From: Paracoccaceae bacterium
Lineage (GTDB): Bacteria; Pseudomonadota; Alphaproteobacteria; Rhodobacterales; Rhodobacteraceae
Assembly: GCA_030066905.1 (NCBI GenBank)
Contig: JASJAR010000035.1
Location: forward strand, 1 to 35,300
Length of the DNA stretch: 35,300 bases
Direction of reading: 5' to 3'
The notes beneath the pieces are model-generated. The model saw only the letters and a list, made by a program, of their open reading frames with translations. It had not been told where the DNA came from and did not search any database. A program made the translations under genes and the position numbers. Shown here in pieces: positions 34,903 to 35,300 of this stretch. The first letter of the stretch is position 1; the number at the start of each line of letters is the position of its first letter.

Positions 34903-35166
34903 CAAGCGCGCCTAACCGCGGCGCCAGAGCTCTAAAGAATACGCCCAATGCAGTTGTGGATGCCGCTCCCCGCCGAGGTTTGGTCTCGCCAATAGAACCG
35001 AAGCGATGCAGTCCGGTATGATGCGACCGAAACAGCTACACATCGCGCAGACTACGCAGCGCAAGGCATAGAAATCGAAAACAAATCGCCGCAATCCATT
35101 ATCATTGCGATGCCCAAGTCTTCCGCTTCGCACCGATCGGCTTTTCCCGAAGTGCGGACGCGGTGG

Positions 35167-35300
35167 TCAAGTGTTCAGTCCCGGCATCTGGTGGATCGGG
35201 TCGACGATGGATCGATCTGGCTCTGAAGTCCAGATTTTGCAGATGTACTCGTACGGCGTGAGGCCGTTGAGCGTCTTCAATCGACGGGCGTAGTTGTATG
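35167..35300 (-). CDS. IS481-family transposase, C-terminal part (cut by window edge)
   Basis: The minus strand reads in one frame from the right edge: YNYARRLKTLNGLTPYEYI, then CKIWTSEPDRSIVDPIHQMP and GLNT before a stop. This is the characteristic end of IS481-type DDE transposases. Only about 43 codons lie in the window, so completeness is unknown. The 264 bases between the GH31 stop and this point hold no recognisable gene; the terminal inverted repeat of the element should be there but I could not identify it with certainty. Confidence 0.88.
   Translation of the reverse strand, partial: YNYARRLKTLNGLTPYEYICKIWTSEPDRSIVDPIHQMPGLNT

Noticed and set aside
34912..35133. Minus-strand frame of 73 codons after the GH31 gene
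   Set aside because: Cys-rich random-looking translation, no family match and no credible start region.

Overview
The window looks like the chromosome of a high-GC alphaproteobacterium, most likely Rhodobacteraceae or a near relative. The reasons are the GC-rich codon use throughout, an imuA-imuB-dnaE2 mutagenesis cassette preceded by the GTTC-N7-GTTC type of LexA box used in this class, a class I type PHA synthase, and spermidine/putrescine-type and dipeptide-type ABC importers with twin-arginine binding proteins. No tRNA, rRNA or CRISPR array was found.

Left part (1-10343). A metallo-beta-lactamase-fold hydrolase cut by the left edge is followed on the minus strand by an importer operon reading 6177 to 883: Tat-exported binding protein, ATPase, two permeases, an isochorismatase-fold amidohydrolase and a protein of unknown function. 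Divergent from it is a plus-strand group: an isopenicillin N synthase-like 2-oxoglutarate/Fe(II)-type oxygenase, a small acetyltransferase-like protein and a PHA synthase. Two copies of a palindromic repeat sit in the two convergent gene ends (785-865 and 9925-10002).

Middle part (10344-17430). The minus-strand operon imuA-imuB-dnaE2 encodes SOS-induced translesion synthesis. Its promoter (TTGACT-N18-TATTTT) is followed directly by a perfect LexA half-site pair. Between this and the next operon lies a non-coding stretch with the frameshifted remains of an AraC-type DNA-binding domain, then a FadR-type GntR regulator.

Right part (17431-34902). This is the striking part: about 17.5 kb and 17 genes on one strand, nearly all joined by ATGA overlaps, divergent from the GntR regulator, with two palindromes in the shared promoter region. 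Order: VOC protein, E1 alpha and E1 beta of a 2-oxo acid/acetoin dehydrogenase, SDR oxidoreductase, a set matching hpxW-hpxX-hpxY-hpxZ (gamma-glutamyltransferase-fold oxamate amidohydrolase-like enzyme, GatC/AtzG-like subunit, AtzE-like amidase, DUF3225 protein), a complete dipeptide-type ABC importer, a degenerate amidohydrolase-2 protein, a chlorohydrolase/deaminase-type amidohydrolase, a second metallo-beta-lactamase-fold enzyme and a GH31 alpha-glycosidase. The combination suggests import and complete breakdown of a nitrogen-rich, probably glycosylated small molecule: GH31 removes the sugar, the hydrolases open and deaminate the core, the HpxW-Z set frees the last amide nitrogen, and the TPP enzyme with the SDR treats the carbon part. 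The substrate is unknown and I do not recognise this gene set as a described pathway.

The window ends in the C-terminal part of an IS481-family transposase. Together with the AraC remnant on the other side, it hints that the catabolic block is an accessory region.
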